Source: CAWCTD01 sp963798455
GTDB taxonomy: Bacteria > Acidobacteriota > Terriglobia > Bryobacterales > Bryobacteraceae
DNA: 64,000 nt
Direction of reading: 5' to 3'
Assembly: GCA_963798455.1 (NCBI GenBank)
Contig: CAWCTD010000003.1
Span: 2,976,001 to 3,040,000, forward strand
Part shown: positions 1 through 9,190 of the stretch, one piece after another
How the letters are laid out: each line of letters starts with the position of its first letter
Position numbering within the stretch: the first letter of the stretch is position 1
Position numbers and translations under genes: made by a program
Notes under the pieces: generated by a model
What the model was told of the DNA's origin: nothing
Database searches by the model: none
The model's input: only the letters and a program-made list of their open reading frames with translations

Positions 1-2
1 TG

Positions 3-59
3 GCGCTGATCGTGCTGTTACCGATCCTGGTGATACTCCTGACCCGCGGCCTCAGGTGA
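3..59 (+). CDS. C-terminal end of a membrane protein (partial)
   Basis: Only the last 18 codons of a plus-strand gene lie in the window, ending at TGA 57-59. They encode a strongly hydrophobic stretch (ALIVLLPILVILL) followed by TRGLR, which looks like a final transmembrane helix with a short basic tail. It converges on folK and overlaps its last bases. The family cannot be recognised from so little sequence. Confidence 0.4.
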   Translation, partial: ALIVLLPILVILLTRGLR

Positions 60-543
60 GCTTAGCCGGATAGGGCCGGACCGCCTGACCGGAGACGCCG
101 CTGAGCAACTCGCGCACAGTGCGCCTCAGCACCGGGTGGCGGAGCTCGGGGACGAGGTCCGCTAACGGCTGAAGCACGAAGCGCCGTTCGGTCATGAGAG
201 GATGCGGGACGACCAGATCCGGCGTGTCTATCACGGAGCTTCCGAACAGCAGGATGTCGATGTCGATGGTGCGCGGACCCTTTGGCGCCCCGCGCTTCCT
301 TCCCAACTGCTTCTCGATCTTTTGAATCCGCGCCAGCAGTTGCCTGGGGAAGAGGTCGGTCTCCGTTTCGGCCACGAGGTTGAGAAACCAGGCCTGGCCC
401 TTCACGTCCTGAGGCTCTGTCTCGTAAACCGGTGAGATCCTGGTGACACGCAGATCCGGCGCCTGGAGCAGACGCAAAGCCTCCGCCAGCATCCGCTCGC
501 GGTCACCGAGGTTCGAGCCGAGGGAAAGGTATACGAGCTTCAC
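52..543 (-). CDS. folK: 2-amino-4-hydroxy-6-hydroxymethyldihydropteridine pyrophosphokinase
   Basis: HPPK transfers pyrophosphate from ATP to 6-hydroxymethyl-dihydropterin in cytosolic folate synthesis. The 163-residue protein has the normal family length. It shows the N-terminal YLSLGSNLGDR motif, the central PRTIDIDILLFG signature with its metal-binding aspartates, and the VPHPLMTERRFVLQPL segment. The ATG at 543 opens directly onto the conserved first strand, so the start is well supported. Other folate genes are not in the window, so it appears here as a single gene. Confidence 0.95.
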   Translation of the reverse strand: MKLVYLSLGSNLGDRERMLAEALRLLQAPDLRVTRISPVYETEPQDVKGQAWFLNLVAETETDLFPRQLLARIQKIEKQLGRKRGAPKGPRTIDIDILLFGSSVIDTPDLVVPHPLMTERRFVLQPLADLVPELRHPVLRRTVRELLSGVSGQAVRPYPAKLT

Positions 544-554
544 GTTCGAACATC

Positions 555-580
555 AACCACAAAGGCACAAAGACACAAAG
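555..580 (+). repeat. Inverted repeat arm downstream of the GxxExxY gene
   Basis: A 26-base stretch made of three near-repeats of CACAAAG. It matches the reverse complement of 979-1004 at 23 of 26 positions. The two copies face each other around the GxxExxY gene. Confidence 0.75.
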
Positions 581-593
581 AACCAACTGTTGA

Positions 594-1007
594 CTACAAG
601 GCGATTCGTTTGATGCCGTACTTGATCAACGGGGTGTTGAAGTTGACCAGCAGACCGAGACGATGTCCCGTCAACTTGAGATAGGTCAGAATCTGGGCCT
701 TGTGCAACGGCAGCAACTGCTCCACAGCTTTGATTTCCACAACAACGCAGTCGTCCACCACCATGTCGAGCCGAAGACCCGCATCCATCCGGATGCCATC
801 GTAGAAGACTGGTAGTGAAAGTTGGCGATGCAAGTGCCAGCCCCGCTTCTGCAGCTCATGCGCCAAACACACCTCGTACACGCTCTCCAAGAGTCCCGGC
901 CCCAGCTTAGAGTGCACCGCCAAGGCTGCATCCACGACCGCCGCAGCGGCCTGGTTGGCTTTGGCAGGAATTGGCCCCCTTTGTGCCTTTGTGTCTTGGT
1001 GGTTCAT
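594..1007 (-). CDS. GxxExxY family protein (PD-(D/E)XK-like)
   Basis: The 137-residue protein carries the name-giving motif GPGLLESVYE at about residues 36-45. It is followed by a nuclease-like core: RLDMVVDDCVVVEIKAVE gives the D...ExK pattern, and HKAQILTYLKLT the helix typical of PD-(D/E)XK-like folds. The family is widespread and its function is unsettled; nuclease activity is only a structural inference. The N-terminus (NHQDTKAQRG) is encoded by the right arm of a flanking inverted repeat, so the repeat supplies the first codons. It sits between folK and ruvB on the same strand, four bases from the ruvB stop. Confidence 0.85.
   Translation of the reverse strand: MNHQDTKAQRGPIPAKANQAAAAVVDAALAVHSKLGPGLLESVYEVCLAHELQKRGWHLHRQLSLPVFYDGIRMDAGLRLDMVVDDCVVVEIKAVEQLLPLHKAQILTYLKLTGHRLGLLVNFNTPLIKYGIKRIAL
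979..1004 (-). repeat. Inverted repeat arm at the start of the GxxExxY gene
   Basis: Reverse complement of 555-580 with three mismatches in 26 bases. It begins immediately inside the start codon (ATG 1007-1005), so translation of the GxxExxY protein reads through the repeat. Confidence 0.75.
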
Positions 1008-1010
1008 TCC

Positions 1011-2045
<1,035 letters not shown>

Positions 2046-2057
2046 CTGCTCTTCAGC

Positions 2058-2654
2058 TTAACGTATCAACTCCATGGCCCGGCGGAAAAGCGGTTCGAAC
2101 CCGTCGGCTGGGCCTAGCGACTTTGCCTTTCGGACGGCAGCCTCCGCCACGGGACGCGCACACCCGAGGTTGACCAGGGCGGACAGGACGTCCTGCTCGA
2201 GGGCTGACAGCGCAGCCGCCCGCGGAGCGGCGGGCGCCGCCGCGCCTTCCAGCGATTCCAGCTTGTCGCGCAGCTCGAGCACAATTCGTTCCGCCGTCTT
2301 CTTCCCTACACCCGGGACTCGCACCAGGTGCTCCACCAGCCCCTGGCGGATCGAGGCGACCAGGTCGGCCGTCGGAAGCCCCGACAGCACCGTGACGGCC
2401 AGCTTGGGGCCAATGCCGCTCACCCCAATCAGCTTCTCGAACAGCGTCTTCTCGTCCTCGCTGAGAAACCCGTACAGGGAGAGCGTGTCTTCCCGGACGT
2501 GCGTGTGAATCCTCAGACGGACTTCGGAACCCGCTGCCGGCAGCGCTGAGAATGTGGATATCGGAATGGTGACGTCGTACCCCACCCCACCCACGTCCAC
2601 GATCACCTGGTTGGGGTGTTTCTCCAGGATGGCGCCATGCAGAAAGGCAATCAT
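2058..2654 (-). CDS. ruvA: Holliday junction DNA helicase subunit RuvA
   Basis: RuvA binds four-way junctions and loads RuvB. The 198-residue product starts MIAFLHGAIL and has the OB-fold motif DVGGVGYDV, two helix-hairpin-helix elements (GVSGIGPKLAV near residues 75-85 and VPGVGKKTAERI near 110-121), and a C-terminal domain III (ALSALVNLGC) that contacts RuvB. The open frame runs further upstream to 2918, but the ATG at 2654 matches the family start, and the extra region overlaps a terminator-like hairpin. It is the first gene of ruvA-ruvB; ruvC is not in the window. Confidence 0.95.
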   Translation of the reverse strand: MIAFLHGAILEKHPNQVIVDVGGVGYDVTIPISTFSALPAAGSEVRLRIHTHVREDTLSLYGFLSEDEKTLFEKLIGVSGIGPKLAVTVLSGLPTADLVASIRQGLVEHLVRVPGVGKKTAERIVLELRDKLESLEGAAAPAAPRAAALSALEQDVLSALVNLGCARPVAEAAVRKAKSLGPADGFEPLFRRAMELIR

Positions 2655-2691
2655 GTGGGCGTAGATTATTGTACACGGCGCCGCGGGGACC

Positions 2692-2730
2692 AACAAAAAG
2701 GCCTCCCACGGCCCAGGCACATGGGAGGCC
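2692..2730 (-). terminator. Rho-independent terminator, minus strand
   Basis: A 9-bp stem (2700-2708 with 2722-2730) and 13-base loop followed on the minus strand by TTTTTGTTGG. No protein gene on the minus strand ends here. It therefore terminates either a short RNA or a leader transcript about 40 bases before the ruvA start. Confidence 0.7.
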
Positions 2731-2832
2731 CCGATTGTCGAGCCTGCAAGGCTCCTTCCAGCGGGCCGGATTCGACCCAGATCATCCTGACTTGTCCGCT
2801 GGACGGCGAAGGGGGATCTGGTCCCCTCCGTC
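2692..2832 (-). ncRNA. Structured leader or small RNA candidate upstream of ruvA
   Basis: Read on the minus strand, this stretch folds into four consecutive hairpins. They are GACGG...CCGTC (2832-2802, with an inner GGGG/CCCC), CCAGCGG...CCGCTGG (2802-2758, inner GGAT/ATCC), GAGCC-TGCAA-GGCTC (2754-2740), and a final GGCCTCCCA/TGGGAGGCC stem followed by T5. It lies in the 262-base divergent gap between ruvA and the oxidoreductase gene. No known riboswitch or 4.5S/6S consensus was recognised. It may be an attenuator for ruvAB or a free-standing RNA. Confidence 0.45.
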
Positions 2833-2916
2833 GATTTAATAGATCTGATGACTTCCCGGATCGTGAAGATGCAGGAATCCGCCGTACAGGGGCCCGGCCG
2901 GGGTAAAATCTTCGGC

Positions 2917-4134
2917 ATGGGATCATGGACGCGCAGGGAATTCGTCGGCGCTGCCGGAGCCGCGACGCTGGCCGCGGCTCGCGGCTATGGCCAGATCGCC
3001 GGAGCCGGTGAGCGGCTTCGCATCGGCATCATCGGCTGTGGCGGCATGGCGACGGAACACATGAAGTCGCTGGTCAAGATGCGCGAGGCGGACAACCTGG
3101 AAATCGTCGCCGTCTGCGACATCTTCGACAAGCGCACGGCGGCGGCGGCTCACCTGACGGGGGGGCGGCCGTACAAGGACTACCGCCAGGTGCTGGCGCT
3201 GAAGGAAGTCGACTACGTCCTCATCGCCACACCCGAACACTGGCACTACCGAATGGCCATGGATGCCGCCGCGGCGGGCAAGCACATTTACTGCGAGAAG
3301 CCCATGACGCACACCAGCCAGCAGTCCAAGGCGCTTGTAGCCAGGGTCAAAACGACGGGCGTGAAGATGCAGGTCGGCGTGCAGGGGATGTCGGACGACT
3401 CTTATGAAGCGGCTCACAAGTACGTCCAGGACGGCGCACTGGGCAAAGTGGTGGTCGCGGAGATCGACTACAGCCGGAACCTGGCGGACGACATCTGGAT
3501 GTACGACATCGACCCCGACGCACGCCCCGGCGTGAACCTGGACTGGCAGGCATGGCTCGGGCCGGCGCCGAAGCGGCCGTGGGATCCGCAGCGTTATTTC
3601 CGCTGGCGGCGTTATTGGGACTATTCCGGCGGCATTGCCACGGACCTGTTCATCCACCGCGTCACGCGCGTCATCAAAGCACTGGGGCTCACCTTTCCGC
3701 AGCGCGCCGTGGGCGCCGGCGGCAAGTGGTTCTTCAAGACGGCCGAGGTTCCGGACACCTTCAACGTCATGCTCGACTACCCGGACGGGCCGACCGTGCT
3801 GCTGGTGTCATCGCTGGCCAACGACACTGCCGTCGAGCACGTGCTGCGCGGGCACAAGGCGACCTTGCGCTTCACCCGCACTGGCTTCGTCATCGAGCCG
3901 CAGAAGCTCTTCGCCAACGAGGTCAAGGGGATCGAGCACAAGAAGACCGGCGCGGAGAATCTCGAACTGCACCACCGCAACCTCCAGCGCGCCATCCGCA
4001 TGGGCGAGCCGCTCAAGTGCGACTGCATGCTCGGCTACTACGGCGTGGTGGCCTGCGAGATGGGAGTCCTGGCGTTCCGCCGGCAACAGTACTTGAGGTG
4101 GGACAGCGACAGGCAGCGCATCGTGCGGGCGTGA
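2917..4134 (+). CDS. Tat-exported Gfo/Idh/MocA family oxidoreductase
   Basis: A 405-residue NAD(P)-dependent dehydrogenase of the glucose-fructose oxidoreductase family. The N-terminus MGSWTRREFVGAAGAATLAA is a twin-arginine signal, so it likely acts in the periplasm after folding with its cofactor. The Rossmann motif GIIGCGGMATEH follows at about residue 38, and the family motif CEKPMTHT at about residue 128. The frame is open upstream to 2848, but ATG 2917 places the Tat signal at the start. Such proteins are numerous in acidobacteria and planctomycetes and usually act on sugars or inositols; the substrate is unknown here. Confidence 0.9.
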   Translation: MGSWTRREFVGAAGAATLAAARGYGQIAGAGERLRIGIIGCGGMATEHMKSLVKMREADNLEIVAVCDIFDKRTAAAAHLTGGRPYKDYRQVLALKEVDYVLIATPEHWHYRMAMDAAAAGKHIYCEKPMTHTSQQSKALVARVKTTGVKMQVGVQGMSDDSYEAAHKYVQDGALGKVVVAEIDYSRNLADDIWMYDIDPDARPGVNLDWQAWLGPAPKRPWDPQRYFRWRRYWDYSGGIATDLFIHRVTRVIKALGLTFPQRAVGAGGKWFFKTAEVPDTFNVMLDYPDGPTVLLVSSLANDTAVEHVLRGHKATLRFTRTGFVIEPQKLFANEVKGIEHKKTGAENLELHHRNLQRAIRMGEPLKCDCMLGYYGVVACEMGVLAFRRQQYLRWDSDRQRIVRA

Positions 4135-4387
4135 GGCTGGATTTCCACGGAACGAACCAGGCTGCCGCCTAGCGTGCACTTCCCGCCGGACCGTTGGGAC
4201 GACAGCATCCCGGAAGCCGTCAGCGGTCCGTGGATCTGGCTAGCCGACACTTGGGGACTGCTCGCGGGTGGTCCGGCGTTTGGCAATGCAGGGGGCGCCA
4301 CTACGACTAGCACTAGCCAGATCGCGCACACAAACCGGAGAGGGGAAGGCTTGCCAGAACTGCCAGTCGCGCTGTCACTACTCTGCC

Positions 4388-4966
4388 CTAGACCGTTGGC
4401 GGAGTCTCTGGATCGGCGCGCTTCTTTTTCCTTTCGGTTCTGGCTTTCGGTAGTTTCGGCTCGTTTGGCCGTCGTTCCTTGGTGCCTAGGAGCGAAACCA
4501 GATAAGCCTGTGCAACGGCTTCGTCGCGAATAATGTTCCACGTCTTGAACGCTTCATTCACTGAGGCGATTTGCGTGTCCACTTCGACAGGTGTCCACTC
4601 CTTCGCCATGTTGTAATCTGCATCGTTACGCCGTTGCTGGGCCTGGATGAAGGCGTTTGCGACGGTGCGGAGACGGATGGCCACCATCTTCTCCGCGCCT
4701 TCGGGAGGATTGTCTTTGAAAGCGGTATTGATCTGAGAGACCTTCGTTTCAGAAGCCGTCTTCATCGGGCCGTGATCGAAACAGCGACCGAGTATCGCTC
4801 TCAACTCAGGCCGAGCCCAGTTGGCCGTTGTCTCGGATATCAGAAGATGGAAGAGCGCGTAGTAGGCCGTGGAGACGGCCCTCCTGAGGCTGGCCTGATG
4901 CGGGCTCTCAGGGCGCAAATTTGCAAGGTCTTGGGCGACTTCGAGCAGGTCATCGGGAAACCCCAT
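4388..4966 (-). CDS. HEPN-like domain protein
   Basis: A 192-residue mostly helical protein. Near residue 28 it has RRAVSTAYYALFHLL, the pattern of the first HEPN helix pair, and near residue 113 QQRRNDADYN, a variant of the HEPN Rx4-6H motif with Tyr in place of His. The last 30 residues are basic and low-complexity (RTERKKKRAD). It starts 3 bases after the stop of the upstream small gene, so the two are probably cotranscribed and translationally coupled. HEPN proteins often act as RNases or as partners of nucleotidyltransferases in toxin-antitoxin pairs; that role is inferred, not shown. Confidence 0.7.
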   Translation of the reverse strand: MGFPDDLLEVAQDLANLRPESPHQASLRRAVSTAYYALFHLLISETTANWARPELRAILGRCFDHGPMKTASETKVSQINTAFKDNPPEGAEKMVAIRLRTVANAFIQAQQRRNDADYNMAKEWTPVEVDTQIASVNEAFKTWNIIRDEAVAQAYLVSLLGTKERRPNEPKLPKARTERKKKRADPETPPTV

Positions 4967-4969
4967 GCG

Positions 4970-5287
4970 TCATACCAAGGTCGGTTGATTGAGTTTGGCT
5001 TGCTCGGACTGGCTGCGGAAGTTGAAGTAGGGAAGCACGCCCCATTGCTCCAGGGGTTGAACTTGTTGGACGATGGCTTGTGAGACTTGGTTGCTGATGT
5101 TCAAGAGCTGATCGCGTCGGCTGGCAGCATCGGCGAGGATCACCATGAAGAAAACTGCCGGCTCTCCGCTCCAATCGTTCCCAAGCGTGGGAATGATGCT
5201 TACCACGTGAGGGGCGAGGCGTTGCGCGGCTCGCGCTACTGCCGCCTGGAATCGGGCTTGCTGGGCAAACGCCGTTGGAACGTTCAC
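4970..5287 (-). CDS. Small conserved partner of the HEPN-like protein
   Basis: A 105-residue protein with an N-terminal helix (RFQAAVARAAQRLAPHV), a central strand region GNDWSGEPAVFFMVILAD, and a conserved-looking C-terminal PYFNFRSQSEQAKL. It lacks the GSx10DxD motif of classical minimal nucleotidyltransferases, so it cannot simply be called MNT. Its position immediately upstream of a HEPN gene suggests a two-component module. No name can be assigned with confidence. Confidence 0.65.
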   Translation of the reverse strand: MNVPTAFAQQARFQAAVARAAQRLAPHVVSIIPTLGNDWSGEPAVFFMVILADAASRRDQLLNISNQVSQAIVQQVQPLEQWGVLPYFNFRSQSEQAKLNQPTLV

Positions 5288-5333
5288 GACTCCATTATCG
5301 CGCGTCCGGGCAAAGACGGGTTAGTTGCGATGA

Positions 5334-5660
5334 TCACGGCTCTCGGACTTGCCCCAGCAGCGCGCACCATTCAGGCGTGATCGATCTTTTCGCGTGCCAG
5401 ATTGGTTGCCAGAAGATTGAACGCGCGTCGTAGCCGACTTTTGCCCGGACGCCGTTCATCATCATGGCGGTGAGGTTTTTCCTGGCTGGATCGCACGAAG
5501 GGTTCTGAATCGCTTCATCATAGATATTGACGGCCGTTATTGGAGTACCGTCAAAATGCGTCTGCGTTGAACACCAGAAGAAGAGCACATTGAGCTCGCC
5601 GTCCGCGTATTGGTGGGCGTTCTTCATGGCGAGCCGAACCATTCCACCTGGGCGTAACAC
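5334..5660 (-). CDS. Hypothetical protein, possibly a truncated gene
   Basis: Open frame of 108 codons with GTG at 5660 as the only start. It encodes GGMVRLAMKNAHQYADGE followed by NVLFFWCSTQTHFDG, with no recognised domain. In-frame residues WSHFYTSG continue upstream of the GTG to a TGA, which suggests that the N-terminus of a longer gene has been lost. It lies between the HEPN pair and a MazF-like remnant, a stretch that looks like accumulated debris. Confidence 0.35.
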   Translation of the reverse strand: MLRPGGMVRLAMKNAHQYADGELNVLFFWCSTQTHFDGTPITAVNIYDEAIQNPSCDPARKNLTAMMMNGVRAKVGYDARSIFWQPIWHAKRSITPEWCALLGQVREP

Positions 5661-5705
5661 GCCCGACGTGTAGAAGTGGCTCCATGCCGGTAGACGCCGC
5701 CGTGT

Positions 5706-5870
5706 TCACGTGGCCAGCCTTCCGGGCCTAGGCCGATGGTGACAGCGCACCGGACCTTCGCCAGGCGCCGCCGCGTCGGAGACCTGCCCCAGTCTCTTGA
5801 GAAAGCGGGACTTGTCGATCGTGCGCATCCGGTCCACCCCGGCATCGCCCCGCTTGACCCGGCAGACGCC
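5706..5870 (-). pseudogene. Remnant resembling the C-terminus of a MazF/PemK toxin
   Basis: Directly after the stop of the beta-propeller gene and in the same frame, the minus strand reads VKRGDAGVDRMRTIDKSR and then FLKRLGQVSDAA. This resembles the C-terminal segment of MazF-like endoribonucleases (MRTIDKxRxxxxxGxVSD). The N-terminal half with the catalytic residues is absent and the reading continues into unrelated sequence to TGA. Recognition rests on this short motif only. Confidence 0.4.
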
Positions 5871-6986
5871 TCACACCGCCAGCACGGCGGCGCTGATCGG
5901 GTTGGAAATAACCGGGATGGTCGTAAACAACGCCGCCTCGCGCGCGCGGCCGGGCACGACCGCCGCGGGGCGAATCACCGCCATGGTCCCCGACCGGCGG
6001 TTGAGGACCAGAACGTACTCGTCGGCGGGCGTCAAGGTCACGTAGCCTGGATCCGACCCGACGGCCACCACCGCAACCACCCTTCGGCTCTCCGGATCCA
6101 GGATGGTCAGGTCTCCGGTGGGGGGATTCACGACGAACAGGTACTCGGGCGACCGCGAAACCGCCATGGCCCCCGGCGCGCGGCCCGCCAGCATGGTCTC
6201 GGCGACCTCAGTGTAGTAAGGGTTGACGATGACGACGGCATCCATCCCTTCGCCGGTAACGAACATCTCGCCGCCGTCGGGCTTGAAGCAAAAGTGCTCG
6301 GGCTTCACGGCGATCTGAAGGTTGGTGAGGACCTGTCCGGTGACGGTGTCCAGCAGGCACAGCACCCGACGGCCCAGGTCCGCCACCAAGGCGATCTTGC
6401 CATCCAATCGAAAACGCACCTCGCCGGTGTCTTCTCCGGCGCGCACTGTCCCCCGCGTGCGCCCAGCCGCCAGATCCAGGAAGGAGACCGTGCCTTCAGC
6501 GCCATGCGTCACGACGCCGGCCCGGCCGTCCGCCGCAAGATCGAACCCGGCCGGCGGGGCCGGAAGAGGGAGGCGCAAGTCAGCCTGGAAGCGCTCCAGG
6601 GAGACGCGCACAAGCTGCCACGGCTCAGCGCACACCACCCACAGCGCGTCACCCTGTGGCGCCAGCCTCATCAAGACCGGCCTCTGTGCAACGCGGATTC
6701 TGCGGCGCACTGTCATTTGCTCAGGATCGATTTCGTGGACGGCGCCCGTTTGCGGGGTCAATGCATACACGCTGCGGCGCGCGGGGTTCGCGACCACGCC
6801 TGTCGCACTTGCACCCAAAGGGACGTGCCGGACCAGCGCGAAGGCAGTCAGATCCACCACCGCCAAGGACGGGTTGTCCTGGCCGGCTACGAACGCATAC
6901 CCAGGGAACCCGGAGCCCCTCTTGGGTCCGCACCCCGCCAGAGCCGCCACCGAGGACAATAAAATCCTGCGCCGGCTTATCGCCAC
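5871..6986 (-). CDS. YVTN-type beta-propeller lipoprotein
   Basis: About 371 residues. The GTG at 6986 gives AISRRRILLSSVAALAGC, a signal peptide ending in the lipobox LAGC, so the protein is likely lipid-anchored outside the inner membrane. The rest consists of repeated blades of about 40 residues with the pattern [VY]VVNPxxGxLTILDPESRRVVA and GSDPGYVTLTPADEYVLVLN, typical of YVTN/NHL-like seven-bladed propellers. The upstream part of the open frame (to 7064) overlaps the mreB promoter region and lacks a signal sequence. The ligand is unknown. Confidence 0.85.
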   Translation of the reverse strand: MAISRRRILLSSVAALAGCGPKRGSGFPGYAFVAGQDNPSLAVVDLTAFALVRHVPLGASATGVVANPARRSVYALTPQTGAVHEIDPEQMTVRRRIRVAQRPVLMRLAPQGDALWVVCAEPWQLVRVSLERFQADLRLPLPAPPAGFDLAADGRAGVVTHGAEGTVSFLDLAAGRTRGTVRAGEDTGEVRFRLDGKIALVADLGRRVLCLLDTVTGQVLTNLQIAVKPEHFCFKPDGGEMFVTGEGMDAVVIVNPYYTEVAETMLAGRAPGAMAVSRSPEYLFVVNPPTGDLTILDPESRRVVAVVAVGSDPGYVTLTPADEYVLVLNRRSGTMAVIRPAAVVPGRAREAALFTTIPVISNPISAAVLAV

Positions 6987-7093
6987 TAACTTATTGTAAT
7001 TCAAGGAAAAACATCGGGCCACTGGCGGCGGTTCGCAGCGATATGCTAGGCTTTGAGATCGCACACCACTGAGGAGATTTTCACGGTCGCGGA

Positions 7094-8119
7094 ATGAACC
7101 TTCGCTCTCTTTTTAGCTTGTTTTCGTCCGACTTGGCCATTGATCTGGGCACCGCCAACACGCTCATCTTCGCCAAGGGCAAGGGCATTGTCGTCAACGA
7201 GCCTTCGATCGTCGCCATCAACAAGAACACCGGCGAGGTCGAAGCGGTTGGCCGCGAAGCCAAGGACATGGTGGGCCGAACGCCAGGCAACATCGTGGCC
7301 ATCCGCCCCATGAAGGACGGCGTGATCGCCGATTTCAAAATCACCGAGAAGATGCTCACCTACTTCATTCAGCAAGCGCACGGGCGCAGAGTGCTGGTGC
7401 ATCCGCGGATCGTGATTGGCGTGCCGAGCGAGATCACGCAGGTGGAAAAGCGGGCGGTGGTTGACTCCGCCTACCGGGCCAAGGCGAGCGAGGTGCATCT
7501 GGTCGAGCAGTCCATGGTAGCGGCGATCGGGGCGGGGCTGCCCATCACGGAGCCTTGCGGGAACATGATTGTCGACGTGGGCGGCGGCACCACGGATGTG
7601 GCCGTCATCTCGCTCTCGGGCATCGTCTACTCGCGATCGGTGCGCGTGGCGGGCAATGAGATGGACGAGGCCATCGTCCAGTACCTCAAACGCAAGTACA
7701 ATCTTTTGATCGGCGAGCGCACGGCCGAGCAGATCAAGATGCAGGTCGGATCGGCTTTTCCTCCGGACAAACCCATGACCATGGAGATCAAGGGACGGAA
7801 TCTGATCCAGGGCGTGCCCAAGACGATCACGATCGACGACAGCGAGATCCGCGAGGCGCTATCGGAGTGCGTGGCGACGATCTTGAACGCCATCCGCGTG
7901 GCGCTGGAACGCACGCCCCCGGAGTTGAGCGCCGATATCAGCGACCGCGGCATTGTGCTGACCGGAGGCGGAGCGCTTCTGAAGAACCTGGACAAGCGGA
8001 TCAAGGAGGAGACTGGCCTGCCGGTCTCGATCGCGGAGGACCCGCTGGCATCGGTGGTGCTCGGCACCAGCAAGATGCTGACGGACTTCCGGCTGTTGCG
8101 CAAGATCTCAATCGAGTAA
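7094..8119 (+). CDS. mreB: Rod shape-determining protein MreB
   Basis: MreB is the bacterial actin that organises side-wall synthesis in rods. The 341-residue product has the family length and the actin-fold signatures: phosphate 1 loop DLAIDLGTANTLIF at residues 13-26, NEPSIVAI, phosphate 2 GNMIVDVGGGTTDVAVIS, and the adenosine motif GIVLTGGGALLKNL. It heads the operon mreB-mreC-mreD-mrdA-rodA, divergent from the beta-propeller gene. A GAGGAG lies 17 bases before the ATG, further than usual. Confidence 0.97.
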   Translation: MNLRSLFSLFSSDLAIDLGTANTLIFAKGKGIVVNEPSIVAINKNTGEVEAVGREAKDMVGRTPGNIVAIRPMKDGVIADFKITEKMLTYFIQQAHGRRVLVHPRIVIGVPSEITQVEKRAVVDSAYRAKASEVHLVEQSMVAAIGAGLPITEPCGNMIVDVGGGTTDVAVISLSGIVYSRSVRVAGNEMDEAIVQYLKRKYNLLIGERTAEQIKMQVGSAFPPDKPMTMEIKGRNLIQGVPKTITIDDSEIREALSECVATILNAIRVALERTPPELSADISDRGIVLTGGGALLKNLDKRIKEETGLPVSIAEDPLASVVLGTSKMLTDFRLLRKISIE

Positions 8120-8140
8120 CCAGAGCCGGGTGGCTCCAGC

Positions 8141-9190
8141 ATGGGATCGTTGCTCAATCGGTACCGCGGCCTCAGCTTCTTGCTGCTGGTGCTGCTTGCG
8201 CAACTGATTCTGGTTGCGTATCAGGTCAAGACAAGCAGCGACGTTCGCCTGCTCCGCGTTTGGACCGTCAGCGCGGTGACCCCTCTGGCCCGGTTACTGG
8301 GCTCCGCCAGCGGGGGCGCTTCCTTTCTGCTGAGACGCTACGCCCTGCTGGTGGGAGTTCAGGAGGATAACCGGAGACTCGCCGGCGAGCTGGACCGGCT
8401 GAAGATGGAGAACCGTTCCCTGCGCTCGGAACTGGCAACGGCGGACCGGGCCCAGGCGCTGAGCATTTTTCAGCAACGCACTCCGTCGCGAACGATCGCG
8501 GCACGCGTCATTGGCGCCGGGGCCGCCATCGACTCCCGGCTGATCCTGGTTGACCGCGGTTCCACCTCGGGAGTGAGACAGGGGTTGGCCGTTATCAACG
8601 CGGACGGGGTAGTCGGAAGAGTCACCGCGGCTTATCCGGCGGCCTCCCAGGTTCTGCTGATCACCGATCCGAATTTCGCCGCGGGGGCCATCAGCTCGGA
8701 CGGCCGGGTCCAGGGCACACTGAAAGGGCTCACCCGCACCACCTGCATGGTGGACTACCTGCAAAACGAAGAGAAGGTCGACGTAGGAGAGTGGTTCTAC
8801 ACTTCCGGGGAGGACCGGCTTTTCCCGAGGGGTCTGCCGGTTGGCCAGGTGAAGTCGGTCGGCGCCGGCAAGAACTTCAAGGAAGTTGTCATCACGCCCA
8901 GCGGCCTGGCTCGCGGCCTGGAGGAGGTCCTTATCGTCCTGGCGGGCGTCCACCAGCCGCTTCCGGAGGCCCAGCCGGCCGCCTCCGGCCCGTCTCTGTT
9001 GCCACCTCCTCCCGCCGATCCGGCCCAGGCCAGCGCTCCCGGCCAAACGGGGCCATCCACGGCGCCGGGGACGGACGCGGATCGTCTCATCGAAAAATAC
9101 AAGGCAGCCGCGCAGGCGCGAGGCCGGTACTACGGTGACAACCAGCCGGCTCAGAAGACGCCGGCGCCTCCCGCGCCCGCCAAACCATGA
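8141..9190 (+). CDS. mreC: Rod shape-determining protein MreC
   Basis: MreC links cytoplasmic MreB to periplasmic synthases. The 349-residue protein has one N-terminal membrane helix (FLLLVLLAQLILVAYQV), a short coiled coil near residues 65-95 (VQEDNRRLAGELDRLKMENR), then the conserved beta domain with IDSRLILVDRGSTSGVRQG and GVVGRV. The last 80 residues are a Pro/Ala-rich tail longer than in most homologues. Its stop overlaps the start of mreD. Confidence 0.93.
   Translation: MGSLLNRYRGLSFLLLVLLAQLILVAYQVKTSSDVRLLRVWTVSAVTPLARLLGSASGGASFLLRRYALLVGVQEDNRRLAGELDRLKMENRSLRSELATADRAQALSIFQQRTPSRTIAARVIGAGAAIDSRLILVDRGSTSGVRQGLAVINADGVVGRVTAAYPAASQVLLITDPNFAAGAISSDGRVQGTLKGLTRTTCMVDYLQNEEKVDVGEWFYTSGEDRLFPRGLPVGQVKSVGAGKNFKEVVITPSGLARGLEEVLIVLAGVHQPLPEAQPAASGPSLLPPPPADPAQASAPGQTGPSTAPGTDADRLIEKYKAAAQARGRYYGDNQPAQKTPAPPAPAKP

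Noticed and set aside
2692..2832. Assignment of the structured RNA as 4.5S (SRP) RNA
   Set aside because: A GGAAGG sequence is present but the conserved GGAAGGAAGCAGC context and the single long hairpin of SRP RNA are not.
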